Source: Sinorhizobium sp. BG8
GTDB lineage: Bacteria > Pseudomonadota > Alphaproteobacteria > Rhizobiales > Rhizobiaceae
Assembly: GCF_016864555.1 (NCBI RefSeq)
Contig: NZ_CP044011.1
Span: 2,995,501 to 3,059,500 of the forward strand
Reading direction: 5' to 3'
Length of the DNA stretch: 64,000 nucleotides
In this document: positions 28,432 to 37,984 of the stretch, one piece after another
How the letters are laid out: every line of letters begins with the position of its first letter
Numbering within the stretch: position 1 is the stretch's first letter
Notes under the pieces: generated by a model
Told to the model about the DNA's origin: nothing
The model's database searches: none
Seen by the model: the letters and a program-made list of their open reading frames with translations, nothing else
Program-made: the position numbers and the translations under genes

Positions 28432-29457
28432 ATGGCTAAAACAATCGTGACAGCTCTCGTCACTGCCGCCGTCGTTGGGATTGGCGCACAGGCTGCCAAT
28501 GCGGATACGCTTTCCGACGTGAAGGCAAAGGGCTTTGTACAGTGCGGCGTCAACAGCGGTCTCGCTGGCTTCGCCTCGCCTGACGCACAGGGCAACTGGT
28601 CCGGCTTCGACGTCGATTATTGCAAGGCCATCGCGGCCGCTGTCTTCGGCGACGGTTCCAAGGTGAAGTATACGCCTACCACTGCAAAGGAGCGTTTTCC
28701 GGCTCTGCAGTCCGGTGAAGTCGACGTGCTGGCACGCAACACGACCTGGACGATCAACCGCGACACCGCGCTGGGTTTCAACTTTCGTCCGATCAACTAT
28801 TACGACGGTCAGGGCTTCATGGTTCGCAAGAGCCTGAACGTTAAGTCGGCGCTCGAACTCTCCGGTGCGGCCGTCTGCGTCCAGACCGGCACCACCACCG
28901 AACTCAACCTCGCCGACTATTTCAAGGCCAACAACCTCCAGTACAATCCGGTCGTCTTCGAGAAGCTCGAGGAAGTGAACGCTGCGTACGACGCTGGCCG
29001 GTGCGACGTCTACACGACCGACCAGTCCGGTCTCTATGCAACCCGCCTGACGCTCTCGGCTCCGGACGATCACATGGTCCTGCCCGAGATCATCTCCAAG
29101 GAGCCGCTCGCTCCGGCCGTCCGTCAGGGCGACGACAAGTGGTTCGATATCGTCAGCTGGGTTCACTACGCGCTGGTGACGGCTGAAGAGTTCGGCGTCA
29201 CGCAGGCCAATGTCGAAGAGATGAAGAACTCGCCCAACCCGGACATCAAGCGCTTCCTCGGCGCCGAGGCCGACAGCACGATCGGCACGGACCTGGGCCT
29301 GACCAACGAATGGGCCGTCAACGTCATTAAGGCCGTCGGCAACTATGGCGAGGTCTTCGACCGCAACATCGGCGCATCGAGCCCGCTGAAGATCGAGCGC
29401 GGCCTCAACGCGCTCTGGAACAAGGGCGGTCTGCAGTACGCTCCGCCGATCCGCTAG
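28432..29457 (+). CDS. aapJ: General L-amino-acid ABC transporter, periplasmic binding protein AapJ
   Basis: A 341-residue periplasmic solute-binding protein (SBP_bac_3 family). The signal peptide is about 24 residues and ends at AQAANA. The mature protein begins DTLSDVKAKGFVQCGVN, and the ligand-cleft segments SPDAQGNWSGFDVDYCKA and RNTTWTINRDTALGFNF are AapJ-specific. It feeds broad-specificity amino acid uptake through AapQMP. First gene of the operon; a stable hairpin separates it from aapQ, which should leave it more abundant than the membrane subunits. Confidence 0.96.
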   Translation: MAKTIVTALVTAAVVGIGAQAANADTLSDVKAKGFVQCGVNSGLAGFASPDAQGNWSGFDVDYCKAIAAAVFGDGSKVKYTPTTAKERFPALQSGEVDVLARNTTWTINRDTALGFNFRPINYYDGQGFMVRKSLNVKSALELSGAAVCVQTGTTTELNLADYFKANNLQYNPVVFEKLEEVNAAYDAGRCDVYTTDQSGLYATRLTLSAPDDHMVLPEIISKEPLAPAVRQGDDKWFDIVSWVHYALVTAEEFGVTQANVEEMKNSPNPDIKRFLGAEADSTIGTDLGLTNEWAVNVIKAVGNYGEVFDRNIGASSPLKIERGLNALWNKGGLQYAPPIR

Positions 29458-29473
29458 GCGTCTGAAAGGCCCC

Positions 29474-29499
29474 GGGAAGGCGGGTAAACTCGCCTTCCC
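29474..29499 (+). promoter_or_regulatory. Intercistronic stem-loop between aapJ and aapQ
   Basis: A perfect 9-bp stem GGGAAGGCG/CGCCTTCCC (29474-29482 with 29491-29499) with an 8-base loop lies 17 bp after the aapJ stop. It is followed by CCTCC, not a T tract. It is more likely an mRNA-stabilising or processing hairpin than a full terminator. Confidence 0.7.
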
Positions 29500-29549
29500 C
29501 CTCCTCAAAACGAGAATTGTCCAACAAAGGACAATCAGGGGAACAGACC

Positions 29550-30743
29550 ATGGCTCACGCTACACTTCCGGCTACCAAGCTCGACCGGCCGCAAGGATCG
29601 TGGTTGAACGATCCTGATGTACGGGGAATGATCTATCAGGTCGTCACCGCGGTCATCTTCGTCGCGCTCATCTTTTTCATCTGGACCAACACGCTCGAAA
29701 ACCTGCGCCGGGCGAATATCGCTTCCGGTTTCGGCTTTCTAAACGGTCGTGCCGGCTTCGACGTCGGGCAGTCATTGATCGCCTATAGCAGCGATTCCAC
29801 TTATGCCCGGGCGCTGTATGTCGGCTTTCTCAACACGCTGTTGATCGCCTTTACCGGCATCATCACCGCGACGATCATCGGCTTCCTTGTCGGTATCGGC
29901 CGCCTTTCCAAGAATTGGCTGATCGCCAAGCTGTGCACGGTGTACGTCGAGATATTCCGCAATATCCCGCCGCTGCTCGTCATCTTCTTCTGGTACAGCG
30001 GCGTGCTCTCGGTTCTGCCGGGTGCACGGGAATCGATCGCCCTTCCGTTCGGCAGCTTCCTCAACAATCGCGGCCTTGCCTTTCCCAAACCGGTCTTCGG
30101 CGAAGGCTTCTGGCTCGTTCCGGCAGCGCTTGCGATCGCAATTATTGTATCGCTGGTTCTTCAACGCCAATCCTACCAGAAGCGCATGGCGACCGGACGC
30201 GGCTTTCCCGTCCTCTGGCCGTCGGTCGGGTTGATCGTCGGTCTGCCGCTTCTGGCCTTTCTCGTCCGGGGAATGCCGTTGAGCTTTGACTTCCCGGTTG
30301 CCGGAAAGTTCAATCTGACCGGCGGATCGGTTATCGGTCCCGAGTTCATCTCCCTCTATCTGGCGTTGTCCTTCTACACGGCGTCCTTCATCGCGGAGAT
30401 CGTGCGCGGTGGCATCCGGGCCGTTCCCAAGGGACAGACCGAAGCTGCCGAGGCGCTGGGGCTCCGCTCTGGCTACACGACCCGGCTCGTGGTGGTGCCG
30501 CAGGCCATGCGGATCATCATTCCGCCGCTCACGAGCCAGTATCTCAACCTGACCAAGAACTCGACGCTGGCCATTGCGATCGGCTATGCCGACCTCGTCT
30601 CCGTCGGCGGTACGATCCTCAACCAGAGCGGCCACGCCGTTGAAATCGTGGCGATCTGGATGGCAGTCTACTTGTCGATCAGCCTTGTCACATCGCTGTT
30701 CATGAATTGGTTCAACGCGAAAATGGCCCTGGTGGAGCGATAA
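29550..30743 (+). CDS. aapQ: General L-amino-acid ABC transporter permease AapQ
   Basis: A 397-residue inner-membrane permease of the HisMQ type with the long N-terminal part typical of AapQ. The first span is near residues 30-50. The ABC-permease core (EAA loop AAEALGLRSGYTTRLVVVPQAMR) lies near residues 300-330. It pairs with AapM and the ATPase AapP. Start at the ATG at 29550 (MAHATLP), preceded by AGGGGA; an earlier in-frame start lacks support. The aapM start follows 3 bp after its stop. Confidence 0.95.
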   Translation: MAHATLPATKLDRPQGSWLNDPDVRGMIYQVVTAVIFVALIFFIWTNTLENLRRANIASGFGFLNGRAGFDVGQSLIAYSSDSTYARALYVGFLNTLLIAFTGIITATIIGFLVGIGRLSKNWLIAKLCTVYVEIFRNIPPLLVIFFWYSGVLSVLPGARESIALPFGSFLNNRGLAFPKPVFGEGFWLVPAALAIAIIVSLVLQRQSYQKRMATGRGFPVLWPSVGLIVGLPLLAFLVRGMPLSFDFPVAGKFNLTGGSVIGPEFISLYLALSFYTASFIAEIVRGGIRAVPKGQTEAAEALGLRSGYTTRLVVVPQAMRIIIPPLTSQYLNLTKNSTLAIAIGYADLVSVGGTILNQSGHAVEIVAIWMAVYLSISLVTSLFMNWFNAKMALVER

Positions 30744-30746
30744 GAC

Positions 30747-31906
30747 ATGGCAAACGTCGATACCGTTTTCGTTCGAACCAAGATGCTGGATCCGGAGGTT
30801 CCTCCGGCAAGCGTCGCGGGCCCGATCCATTGGCTCCGCACCAACCTGTTCGCCACGCCGAAGGATGCAGTTCTGACGATCGTGGCAGCCCTGCTGCTCG
30901 CCTGGTACGTGCCGCAGATGCTGAACTGGCTGTTCTTCAACGCCCAGTGGCTGGGTGCCGACCGGACCGCATGCGCCACCGTCGTGCAGAGTGGCGGTGC
31001 GCAGCCGGAAGGCTGGAGCGGCGCATGCTGGGCCTTCGTCGCTTCACGCTTCGATCAGTTCATTTTCGGGCGCTACCCGATCGCCGAACGCTGGAGACCG
31101 ATTCTCGTCGGCATCCTCTTCGTCGCACTGCTCGTGCCGCTGCTCATCCCGAAGGTTCCTCATAAGGGCTACAATGCAATTGCGCTCTTCGGGTCCTGCC
31201 GGTCGTTTCCTTCTTCCTGCTGCTGGGCGGTGTGTTCGGGCTTCCGCACGTCGAGACGTCCCTCTGGGGCGGCCTCATGGTCACGCTCATCCTGTCTTTC
31301 GTCGGCATGGCCGTGTCGCTTCCGTTCGGAATTCTCCTGGCGCTGGGTCGGCGCTCGACGCTTCCGGTGATCAAGACCCTCTGCGTGACGTTCATCGAAG
31401 TAATACGTGGGGTTCCGCTCATCACAGTCCTCTTCATGGCGAGCGTCATGTTGCCGCTCTTCATGCCGCAGGGGGTGACCGTCGACAAATTTCTGCGCGC
31501 CCTTGTCGGCTTCTCGGTTTTCGCCTCGGCATACATGGCGGAAGTCATCCGCGGTGGCCTCCAGGCCATTCCTAAAGGCCAGTATGAAGGCGCCGATTCG
31601 CTCGGCCTCAGCTATTGGCAGAAAATGCGGCTCGTGGTGCTGCCGCAGGCGATCAAGATCGTCGTTCCCGGCATCGTCAACACCTTCATCGGGATGTTCA
31701 AGGATACCTCGCTGGTCTCCATCATCGGCATGTTCGACCTGCTCGGCATCATCCGGCAGAACTTTACGGACGCGACATGGGCTTCGCCCGTGACGCCCCT
31801 CACCGGCCTCATATTCGCAGGCTTCGTATTCTGGCTGTTCTGCTTCGGCATGTCCCGCTACTCTGCCTTCGTGGAGCGGCAGTTGGACAAGGGCCACAAG
31901 AGATAA
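30747..31906 (+). CDS. aapM: General L-amino-acid ABC transporter permease AapM, with a -1 frameshift at a G run
   Basis: The second membrane subunit of the Aap system. The first half is in frame from ATG at 30747 to [10 protein letters not shown]. The second half ([21 protein letters not shown] to [10 protein letters not shown], including the EAA loop [21 protein letters not shown]) is one frame over. Adding one G to the run 31191-31193 restores a 386-residue protein of normal AapM length. The rest of the operon is intact, so a sequence error is likelier than a broken transporter. Confidence 0.92.
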
Positions 31907-31918
31907 AGGGAAAGATCA

Positions 31919-32695
<777 letters not shown>

Positions 32696-32718
32696 TCGGT
32701 TGCGGGCAATCGAAACTG

Positions 32719-32742
32719 AAAAGGCGGGGCTTCCCGCCTTTT
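32719..32742 (+). terminator. Terminator between aapP and the convergent GlxA-type regulator
   Basis: A 10-bp perfect stem AAAAGGCGGG/CCCGCCTTTT (32719-32728 with 32733-32742) with a GCTT loop. The arms give TTTT on either strand, so it can serve both convergent genes. It lies between the aapP stop and the regulator stop (32744). Confidence 0.85.
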
Positions 32743-32743
32743 C

Positions 32744-33727
32744 TCATGCCGGCCTCCGGCCACCAGTCTCCGATCGAAAGTTGAGCGGGCTTGCCCCAAA
32801 GTGGTTGCGAAACGACCGCGAGAAGGCCGAAAGACTGTCGAAACCGCATCTGAGCGCCACCTCGCGCATGCTCAATCGCGTATCGCGTACCATCCGCTGC
32901 GCCGCCGACAGCCGAAGCCTCAGGTAATATCGGCCAGGGCTGATCTCGAGGTCGCGGGCAAACAGCATTTCGAGTTTCCGTGTGGACATTCCCAGGCGAC
33001 GGGAGAGCGCGCCTATCGTCAACGGTCGATCGATCGTGCGCTCCATCAGGCCGATCGCACGGGCAAGTTCGGGGCGTTCCTCTCCCAGGCGTCCGAGCGA
33101 CACAAGCGGCTGGGCATCGGTCGCCGCGTGGGTGACGTCGTAGACGAAGACGCTTGCGACATCGAGCGCGATCGCCGAACCGAACCGCTCCCGGATCAGG
33201 TGCAGCATCATGTCGAATGTCGGCGAAGCCCCGCCCGAGGTCCAGAATCGGCCCGATGTGACGAAGCGATCCGCGCGCACGTCGAGTGTCGGGAATGCGA
33301 CAGCGAAGTCCTCCAGTTCCTCCCAGTGCGCCGTAGCCGCAGATCCGTCGAGGAGCCCCGAGCGGGCAAGCAGCCAGCAGCCCGATTCGATACCCGCGAC
33401 CATCGCGAAGTGGCGCGAAACCTTCGTCAGTTTTCCGATGAACGCGCGATCCCCGTAGCGGTCCTGGTTGAAGCCGGCGATGACGAGGAGGACGTCCCCT
33501 GAAACCACATCTGCGAAACTTCCGTCCACGGCGATTTCGACACCGCAGGTGAGCGCAACCGGCAGCCCGTCCGGTGAGACGATTTTCCAGCTGAAGATCG
33601 GCTCCGGCGCCACACGATTTGCCGCGCGCATTGGATCGAGGGTGGAAGCGAGCGACATGATCGAAGACTCGGGCAGAAGCACGACCGTCACGCTCAAGGG
33701 CGTTCGCATTCTGGGTTCGGATACCAT
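32744..33727 (-). CDS. GlxA family transcriptional regulator (DJ-1/PfpI-like plus AraC HTH)
   Basis: A 327-residue regulator. An N-terminal DJ-1/PfpI-like domain (about 10-190) contains the elbow-type motif GIESGCWLLARSGLLDG. A C-terminal AraC HTH (about 215-320) carries GALSRRLGMSTRKLEMLFARD and VALRCGFDSLSAFSRSFRNHFG. Related proteins control glycine betaine, carnitine or arginine catabolism, but the ligand here is unknown. The start at MVSEPR (complement of 33725-33727) is favoured. The frame is open past the tRNA-Pro gene, which cannot be protein coding. No strong ribosome-binding site is visible. Confidence 0.88.
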   Translation of the reverse strand: MVSEPRMRTPLSVTVVLLPESSIMSLASTLDPMRAANRVAPEPIFSWKIVSPDGLPVALTCGVEIAVDGSFADVVSGDVLLVIAGFNQDRYGDRAFIGKLTKVSRHFAMVAGIESGCWLLARSGLLDGSAATAHWEELEDFAVAFPTLDVRADRFVTSGRFWTSGGASPTFDMMLHLIRERFGSAIALDVASVFVYDVTHAATDAQPLVSLGRLGEERPELARAIGLMERTIDRPLTIGALSRRLGMSTRKLEMLFARDLEISPGRYYLRLRLSAAQRMVRDTRLSMREVALRCGFDSLSAFSRSFRNHFGASPLNFRSETGGRRPA

Positions 33728-33734
33728 GCGCAAA

Positions 33735-33910
33735 ATGTCGAAAATATTGCGCACCGTGTCAATCCGCGAACCGCGATTCCGGCATGATGACGGTCGCAGG
33801 AACTCTGTAGTTGCAGCCGGATCGAGGGCGGAATCCTGTACCCCTACGCCCCATCCAAAATTGTCGAAACGGGTTGGCGAGCCGCAAGGTGGACCAACCC
33901 GTCTTTTTTT
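33735..33910 (+). ncRNA. Candidate small RNA ending at an orphan terminator
   Basis: A strong plus-strand intrinsic terminator (stem 33869-33877 with 33894-33902, ACGGGTTGG/CCAACCCGT, then C and seven Ts at 33904-33910) has no plus-strand gene upstream. The regulator at 32744-33727 points the other way. Just before the stem is a C-rich, probably single-stranded segment (CCCCTACGCCCCATCC, 33841-33856), of the kind seen in riboregulators that pair with Shine-Dalgarno sequences. The 5' end is unknown and the left coordinate is arbitrary. The terminator is well supported; the RNA is inferred. Confidence 0.45.
33869..33910 (+). terminator. Orphan intrinsic terminator upstream of tRNA-Pro
   Basis: A 9-bp perfect stem closes a 16-base apical region (CGAGCCGCAAGGTGGA) and is followed by C and seven Ts. 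It could end the proposed sRNA. Confidence 0.85.
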
Positions 33911-33997
33911 CCCCGGTAGTGGAGACTCACAGGGTTTCGCGCTTTTGCTGTTGCGGGCGCCCGAAGATACGTGTATCTCCCCATTCGCCGAAACGGA

Positions 33998-34074
<77 letters not shown>

Positions 34075-34524
34075 TCGGCAGACAATCCTCTCTAGAGCGC
34101 GGGTTCAAATTCAGACTTCTCTGAAGGCGATGCGCGTGTGAGCGCACCGCGGCGGAAGCCGGCTCTCTTGCACAGGCGCCACGCCCAGTGCGAGTTGCAC
34201 CGTCTGGGTCTGCCCCTCTGGATGGGGACGGCCCGAAGCCCGGTAGTCCATCCCCTCACCGGCCAGTTAGCCCGATCTGTTGCAAAACTGCGTATTGGCG
34301 CCCGCGGTCGTACTTGGGTCGCTGCACGTTTCATTCACTCGTCAATAGTGCCGCCCGGCAGGATATGTAGAACGGATGTATTCCTGTTCCGTTCGCGGCA
34401 TATTCCAGGCTGACGAAAACATCGAATCCAGCGTCCGATCTTGAACAACTCAGGCGCCGAGCTATGTTGCCTACCTGGCTAGGGGTTTCGCTGCCCATTT
34501 CCCTTGAAACGGAGGAGAAATACG
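34075..34524. other. Gap between tRNA-Pro and the RTX gene
   Basis: About 450 bp with no supported gene. Overlapping open frames exist on both strands (for example 34138-34413 plus and 34092-34334 minus), but none has a good ribosome-binding site or recognisable product. No direct repeat of the tRNA 3' end or integrase remnant was seen. The end of the stretch holds the GGAGGAG ribosome-binding site at 34511-34517. Confidence 0.5.
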
Positions 34525-35864
34525 ATGCCTACCTTGAGCAATGGCAGTCAGCTTGACGTCTGGGAAGATGTAGACAACGTAAGCCCCGATGCAATTCTGT
34601 TCAGCATCACGGAAACCAACGGAAATGTCCTTGGACCGAATGGTGCTCATACTGATTTCCCGTTCGGCTCGGTCGACCTGGCATCGGTCGATGTCTTCGA
34701 TGGCTTCTTCACCGTCACCACTTTTACGAACGATGGCAGGACCCAGGTTTTCACGACGGTGGAAACCATGGTGTTCGACAATCAAGGCAACTACATCCGA
34801 ACCCTTTCGGATCAGGCGGCATATCGTTCGACGCAGATACTCTCCGTGAGCGCCACCAGTCCCGACGACATTACGGTGGCCTGGCAAGGCGCCAACGAGT
34901 ATTTCGGCGGCCAGAACACCCAGTACGGCAAGCATGAAATCATTCTGCAGAACGGCACGCTGCAACCGGACACCTTCATAAATCACGCCCCGACAGTCAC
35001 CGACCTCAACCTCACGCTTGCGCCGGGTCAGTCGCTCGACGATATCGCGTTCAGTGCGGTCGATCTCGACTATGACCTGCTGACCTTTGTCGTCGTGGAT
35101 GGACCGGACCACGGGACGATGGTGCAGGAGACGCGCTACGAAGCCGGTTACTACCCGTTCCCCAAGGCCAGTATGCCGGCAGCCTGCACTATCATCAGGA
35201 CTACCTGAAAGGTAACCTCTTCGACTATTCGCCCGAGGCTGGCTTCACCGGCACCGACTCCTTCACGGTCTATGCGACCGACGGACAGGGAAACAGCAAT
35301 TTGGCGACCATCACGATCACTGTGGCGACACCAGCCGAGCACATCACCCTGACCGGCACGAAGGATGTCGTCAGCTACAGGAACTACGACCATGCGGTCG
35401 TGGTCGCTGCGATGGCGGGCCATGACCGCATCACAGGCAGCCGGTTCGACGACTCCCTTGATGGAGGCGCGGGCAAGGACCGCCTGCGCGGTGGCGAGGG
35501 CGACGACACTCTCAACGGAGGAACCGGCCACGACAAACTGATCGGTGGCGCTGGCAGCGACACCTTCGTGTTCGACACGAAGCCCGGTTGGCGGAACTGG
35601 GACAAAATCGTGGACTTCTCCTCCGGCAAGGATGAGTTCCAGCTCGACACTTCCGTATTTTCCGGCGTAGCGGCTGGCGTACTGGATCCCAATGCGTTCG
35701 TGAAAGGGATAGTCGCCAGGGATGAAGACGACCGCATCATCTATCACAAATTCTCCGGCCTCCTGTTCTTCGATCCGGACGGCTCGGGCGAGGACAATGC
35801 GGTAGCGTTTGCAAGCTTGGGCCGCGGTACGTCGGTTGCCGCGGGCGACTTCATTTTCACCTAG
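34525..35864 (+). CDS. RTX-type calcium-binding protein with cadherin-like segment, with a -1 frameshift at a C run
   Basis: A secreted-type protein of about 446 residues once one C is added to the run 35160-35163. The N-terminal ~145 residues are beta-rich and unrecognised. A cadherin/Big-like domain (NHAPTVTDLNLTLAPGQSLD, later FTGTDSFTVYATDGQGNS) follows. RTX nonapeptide repeats then appear as GGAGKDRLRGGEGDDTLNGG and a third copy GGTGHDKLIGG. The C-terminal ~90 residues (DTFVFD onward) resemble the hydrophobic signals of type I secretion substrates. There is no Sec signal peptide, as expected for ABC-exported RTX proteins, and no transporter genes are nearby. ATG at 34525 has GGAGGAG eight bases upstream. 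Confidence 0.82.
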
Positions 35865-36087
35865 GGGAGAAAAGCAGCTGGCCTGGCGCCGTTGGCCGTC
35901 CTGGGCGGCGGGTCTCGTCTCCCGTTGAAGCCTCTGCGAGAGATGGGCCTGCGTTTGCAGCAAACGCTTGGGAGATCTTGGTCGCGAGTTCTCGGTAGGG
36001 CGAAGAAGCTATCGGAGCGAAGCTCATCACGAGGGCAAGAGTGATCCAGATGGTTCGAAGGGGCAGTCTGCGAGGGACCCACGCCAT
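35857..36087 (-). CDS. Small hypothetical protein with N-terminal hydrophobic segment
   Basis: A possible 76-residue protein starting MAWVPRRLPLRTIWITLALV. A basic N-terminus and a hydrophobic stretch look like a signal peptide or membrane anchor, followed by a hydrophilic Pro/Arg-rich tail. GGGGA lies about eight bases before the ATG (complement of 36085-36087). It overlaps the convergent RTX gene by 8 bp. No family recognised. Confidence 0.4.
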   Translation of the reverse strand: MAWVPRRLPLRTIWITLALVMSFAPIASSPYRELATKISQAFAANAGPSLAEASTGDETRRPGRPTAPGQLLFSPR

Positions 36088-36261
36088 GGCTTGATCCCCA
36101 CCCAACCCCGTGCGAAGTCAGGAGGCGCGGCCTGCCCCATCCGGAGGACCTAGAGCACAATTGGCGAAGGTCTCCGTGAACGCCCAACGATGCTCTTCGA
36201 GGTCTCCAGCGAGCTGTGCCGGCCACGCCCACGCTGCCATGAAATCTGGGCAACGAGCCCG

Positions 36262-36831
36262 CTACTTCAAAAGCCCCAGGTTGATGAGCTGTACCCGCCG
36301 ATTGACGGCCGACTTCGGATTGGCGGCGTCAATCGGCCACTCCTGTCCCACCCCGATCGAATAGAGGCGGTCCGGTGCAATTGCGAATGTCGTGGAAAGG
36401 GCTTGGGTTATCGCGTCCGCACGCTCCTGGCTCAGTTTGAGATTGTGCCCGGCATCTCCGGTGCTGCTGGTATGTCCAACGACGAGAAACTTGTACCGGC
36501 TGAGGTTCGGGTGATGCAGGGCATCGGCGATGAGGCCGACGGTGCGGTAGGATTTCGGCTCGATCGCAATGGAATCGTTCTCGAACTCTATATCGACAAT
36601 CAGCTGCGAAAGGTTCGCGAGCTGCGACCAGTTCGGGAGGCCAGATACGCCTTTGCCCGCACTGTTAGCCGCCTCCTCGACCAGGAGGGCGATATCGATT
36701 GCGGGAGCGGCCCGCTCGACCCGTCCAAGCGTTGTTACGAGCTGCTTATCGCTCAGCTCCTGTGCACAGGCCAGGCCGGGAACCAGCAGCAGGCCCAGCA
36801 CCAAGAACGCGCGTTGTCGAATGTTTGCCAT
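36262..36831 (-). CDS. OmpA family protein
   Basis: A 189-residue exported protein. The signal peptide (MANIRQRAFLVLGLLLVPGLACAQ) contains a Cys, but the preceding residues do not form a good lipobox. After a linker, an OmpA-like peptidoglycan-binding domain (about residues 80-189) shows IEFENDSIAIEP, the strand-helix VGHTSSTGDAGHNLKLSQERADAI and a C-terminal NRRVQLINLG. In the usual motif the helix begins TD.xG; here the Asp of TD is Ser (HTSSTGD), although the Arg of NRRV is kept. It may anchor the envelope. It lies downstream of the Cys-rich gene on the same strand. Confidence 0.8.
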   Translation of the reverse strand: MANIRQRAFLVLGLLLVPGLACAQELSDKQLVTTLGRVERAAPAIDIALLVEEAANSAGKGVSGLPNWSQLANLSQLIVDIEFENDSIAIEPKSYRTVGLIADALHHPNLSRYKFLVVGHTSSTGDAGHNLKLSQERADAITQALSTTFAIAPDRLYSIGVGQEWPIDAANPKSAVNRRVQLINLGLLK

Positions 36832-36859
36832 TGTCTGCTCTCCGATTCCAACGAGGCCC

Positions 36860-37285
36860 TTACCGCCAGCCGGCGTCTGTTATCGCCTGGCCGCACTTGC
36901 TGTTCTCGACGCGTCGAGCCTTGAGGAGGCAGGAAAGGATGTTTCCGTCTCCCTTCACGCCGTGGCAGAACTGAGCCATGTCGTGCTCGCAGATGCTCTT
37001 GTAGGCCAATTGGGCCGCCTGGCGCTGTTGGATCGAGGCGGTCACATTGGCAAGTGTCGTGGTGCAGGTCGGACTGACCTTTCCCGCATGGTCGTTCAGG
37101 CAGCTCTGGATCCGCCCTCCACCGAGGTTAAGCCCCCGGCAGAATTTCCTGATGTCGGCGCCGCACTCCTTGGCAAGCAGCGAAACCGCATCCGCATAGC
37201 TGATCGTATCTGCCCGACTGTTGGCGACGAAAGCGAGACAGGCGATGGATAGCGCCCCGGCAAGAACGGCAAATCTCTTCCGCAT
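36860..37285 (-). CDS. Secreted cysteine-rich repeat protein (GLG1-like)
   Basis: A 141-residue exported protein. A signal peptide (MRKRFAVLAGALSIACLAFVANSRA) is followed by two Cys-rich units. Each has the pattern C-x3-D-x2-x-F/K-F-C ... G-x-x-x-x-C-L (ECGADIRKFCRGL, IQSCLNDH; ICEHDMAQFCHGV, ILSCLLKA), like the eukaryotic Golgi GLG1 Cys-rich repeat. Eight cysteines in the mature part probably form disulfides in the periplasm. Role unknown. It precedes the OmpA-like gene with a 28-bp gap, so the two may form an operon. Confidence 0.75.
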   Translation of the reverse strand: MRKRFAVLAGALSIACLAFVANSRADTISYADAVSLLAKECGADIRKFCRGLNLGGGRIQSCLNDHAGKVSPTCTTTLANVTASIQQRQAAQLAYKSICEHDMAQFCHGVKGDGNILSCLLKARRVENSKCGQAITDAGWR

Positions 37286-37984
37286 GGTGGGTCCGATCCT
37301 GGAAATGGGTTCAGAGTCAATCATCACGGGCGTCATGGATGATAATGCCCGGCCCCCTGGGTGGCCAGCGCACTCATGCTTCGCGAACGGGGCCGCAAAT
37401 GAAAGTAGGTTACAGTTACAAACGCCCCGGGCGCGGCGTCTTGGTCGCACCAGACACCTGATGAGAACCCTACCACGCCATGCGTGCGCAAAGGATCGTA
37501 CGCTACGGATCCTGGTGGTCGGCTATCGCAAGCCCTTTCAAGCCCGGATGAACAGAACTCCCGTTAAGCCAACCACTACGAGGCACTGAAGAATGAACAT
37601 TGGCAGATCCGATGACATTACCGCTCCTCCCGCTCGATCGAGCCCGGGTCCTGACCCTAAAGTCTTCCTGCCGCCATCGGTTCCACCTGCTGCAGATGTC
37701 CCCGCAGATCCATAACGTGCGAGCCTGCCGAAACCACCGATTGATGAGAACTATCTCATAGATGCCGGCATTTCGAAATGCGCAACGTCATTCCTGCCTG
37801 ACGGTCCGGTGGAATGCGATGAGAGGAAGCACCTCGATGCGTCCGCCCAGACATGCGGCCCGCAAAAACGATTCAATTTCCAACAAGGGTCATTCCGTTT
37901 TAATCCAATCTGCGCTATGGCATCCGCAGTGCCTCGAGGCAGAGTGGAGGCACGGACGGAACCAAGGTGGAGCCAGATCGAGAC
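37286..37984. other. Gap upstream of the NDUFS4-like gene
   Basis: About 700 bp without a confident gene. One possible small gene (37593-37715) is listed separately. No hairpin with a T tract was seen. Confidence 0.5.
37593..37715 (+). CDS. Possible 40-residue proline-rich peptide
   Basis: An ATG at 37593 with GAGG nine bases upstream opens a 40-codon frame ending TAA at 37713-37715. The product is rich in Pro, Asp and Ala (SSPGPDPKVFLPPSVPPA), similar in flavour to the tiny genes at 53434-54088. There is no family match, and the frame could be chance. Confidence 0.3.
   Translation: MNIGRSDDITAPPARSSPGPDPKVFLPPSVPPAADVPADP

Noticed and set aside
28318-29508. 396-codon minus-strand open frame opposite aapJ
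   Set aside because: aapJ is clearly real with signal peptide and binding-protein motifs; the antisense frame has no family features.
37967-37984. Six-residue longer start for the NDUFS4-like protein
   Set aside because: The family begins at MSAKIYRP; the extra residues have no ribosome-binding site support.
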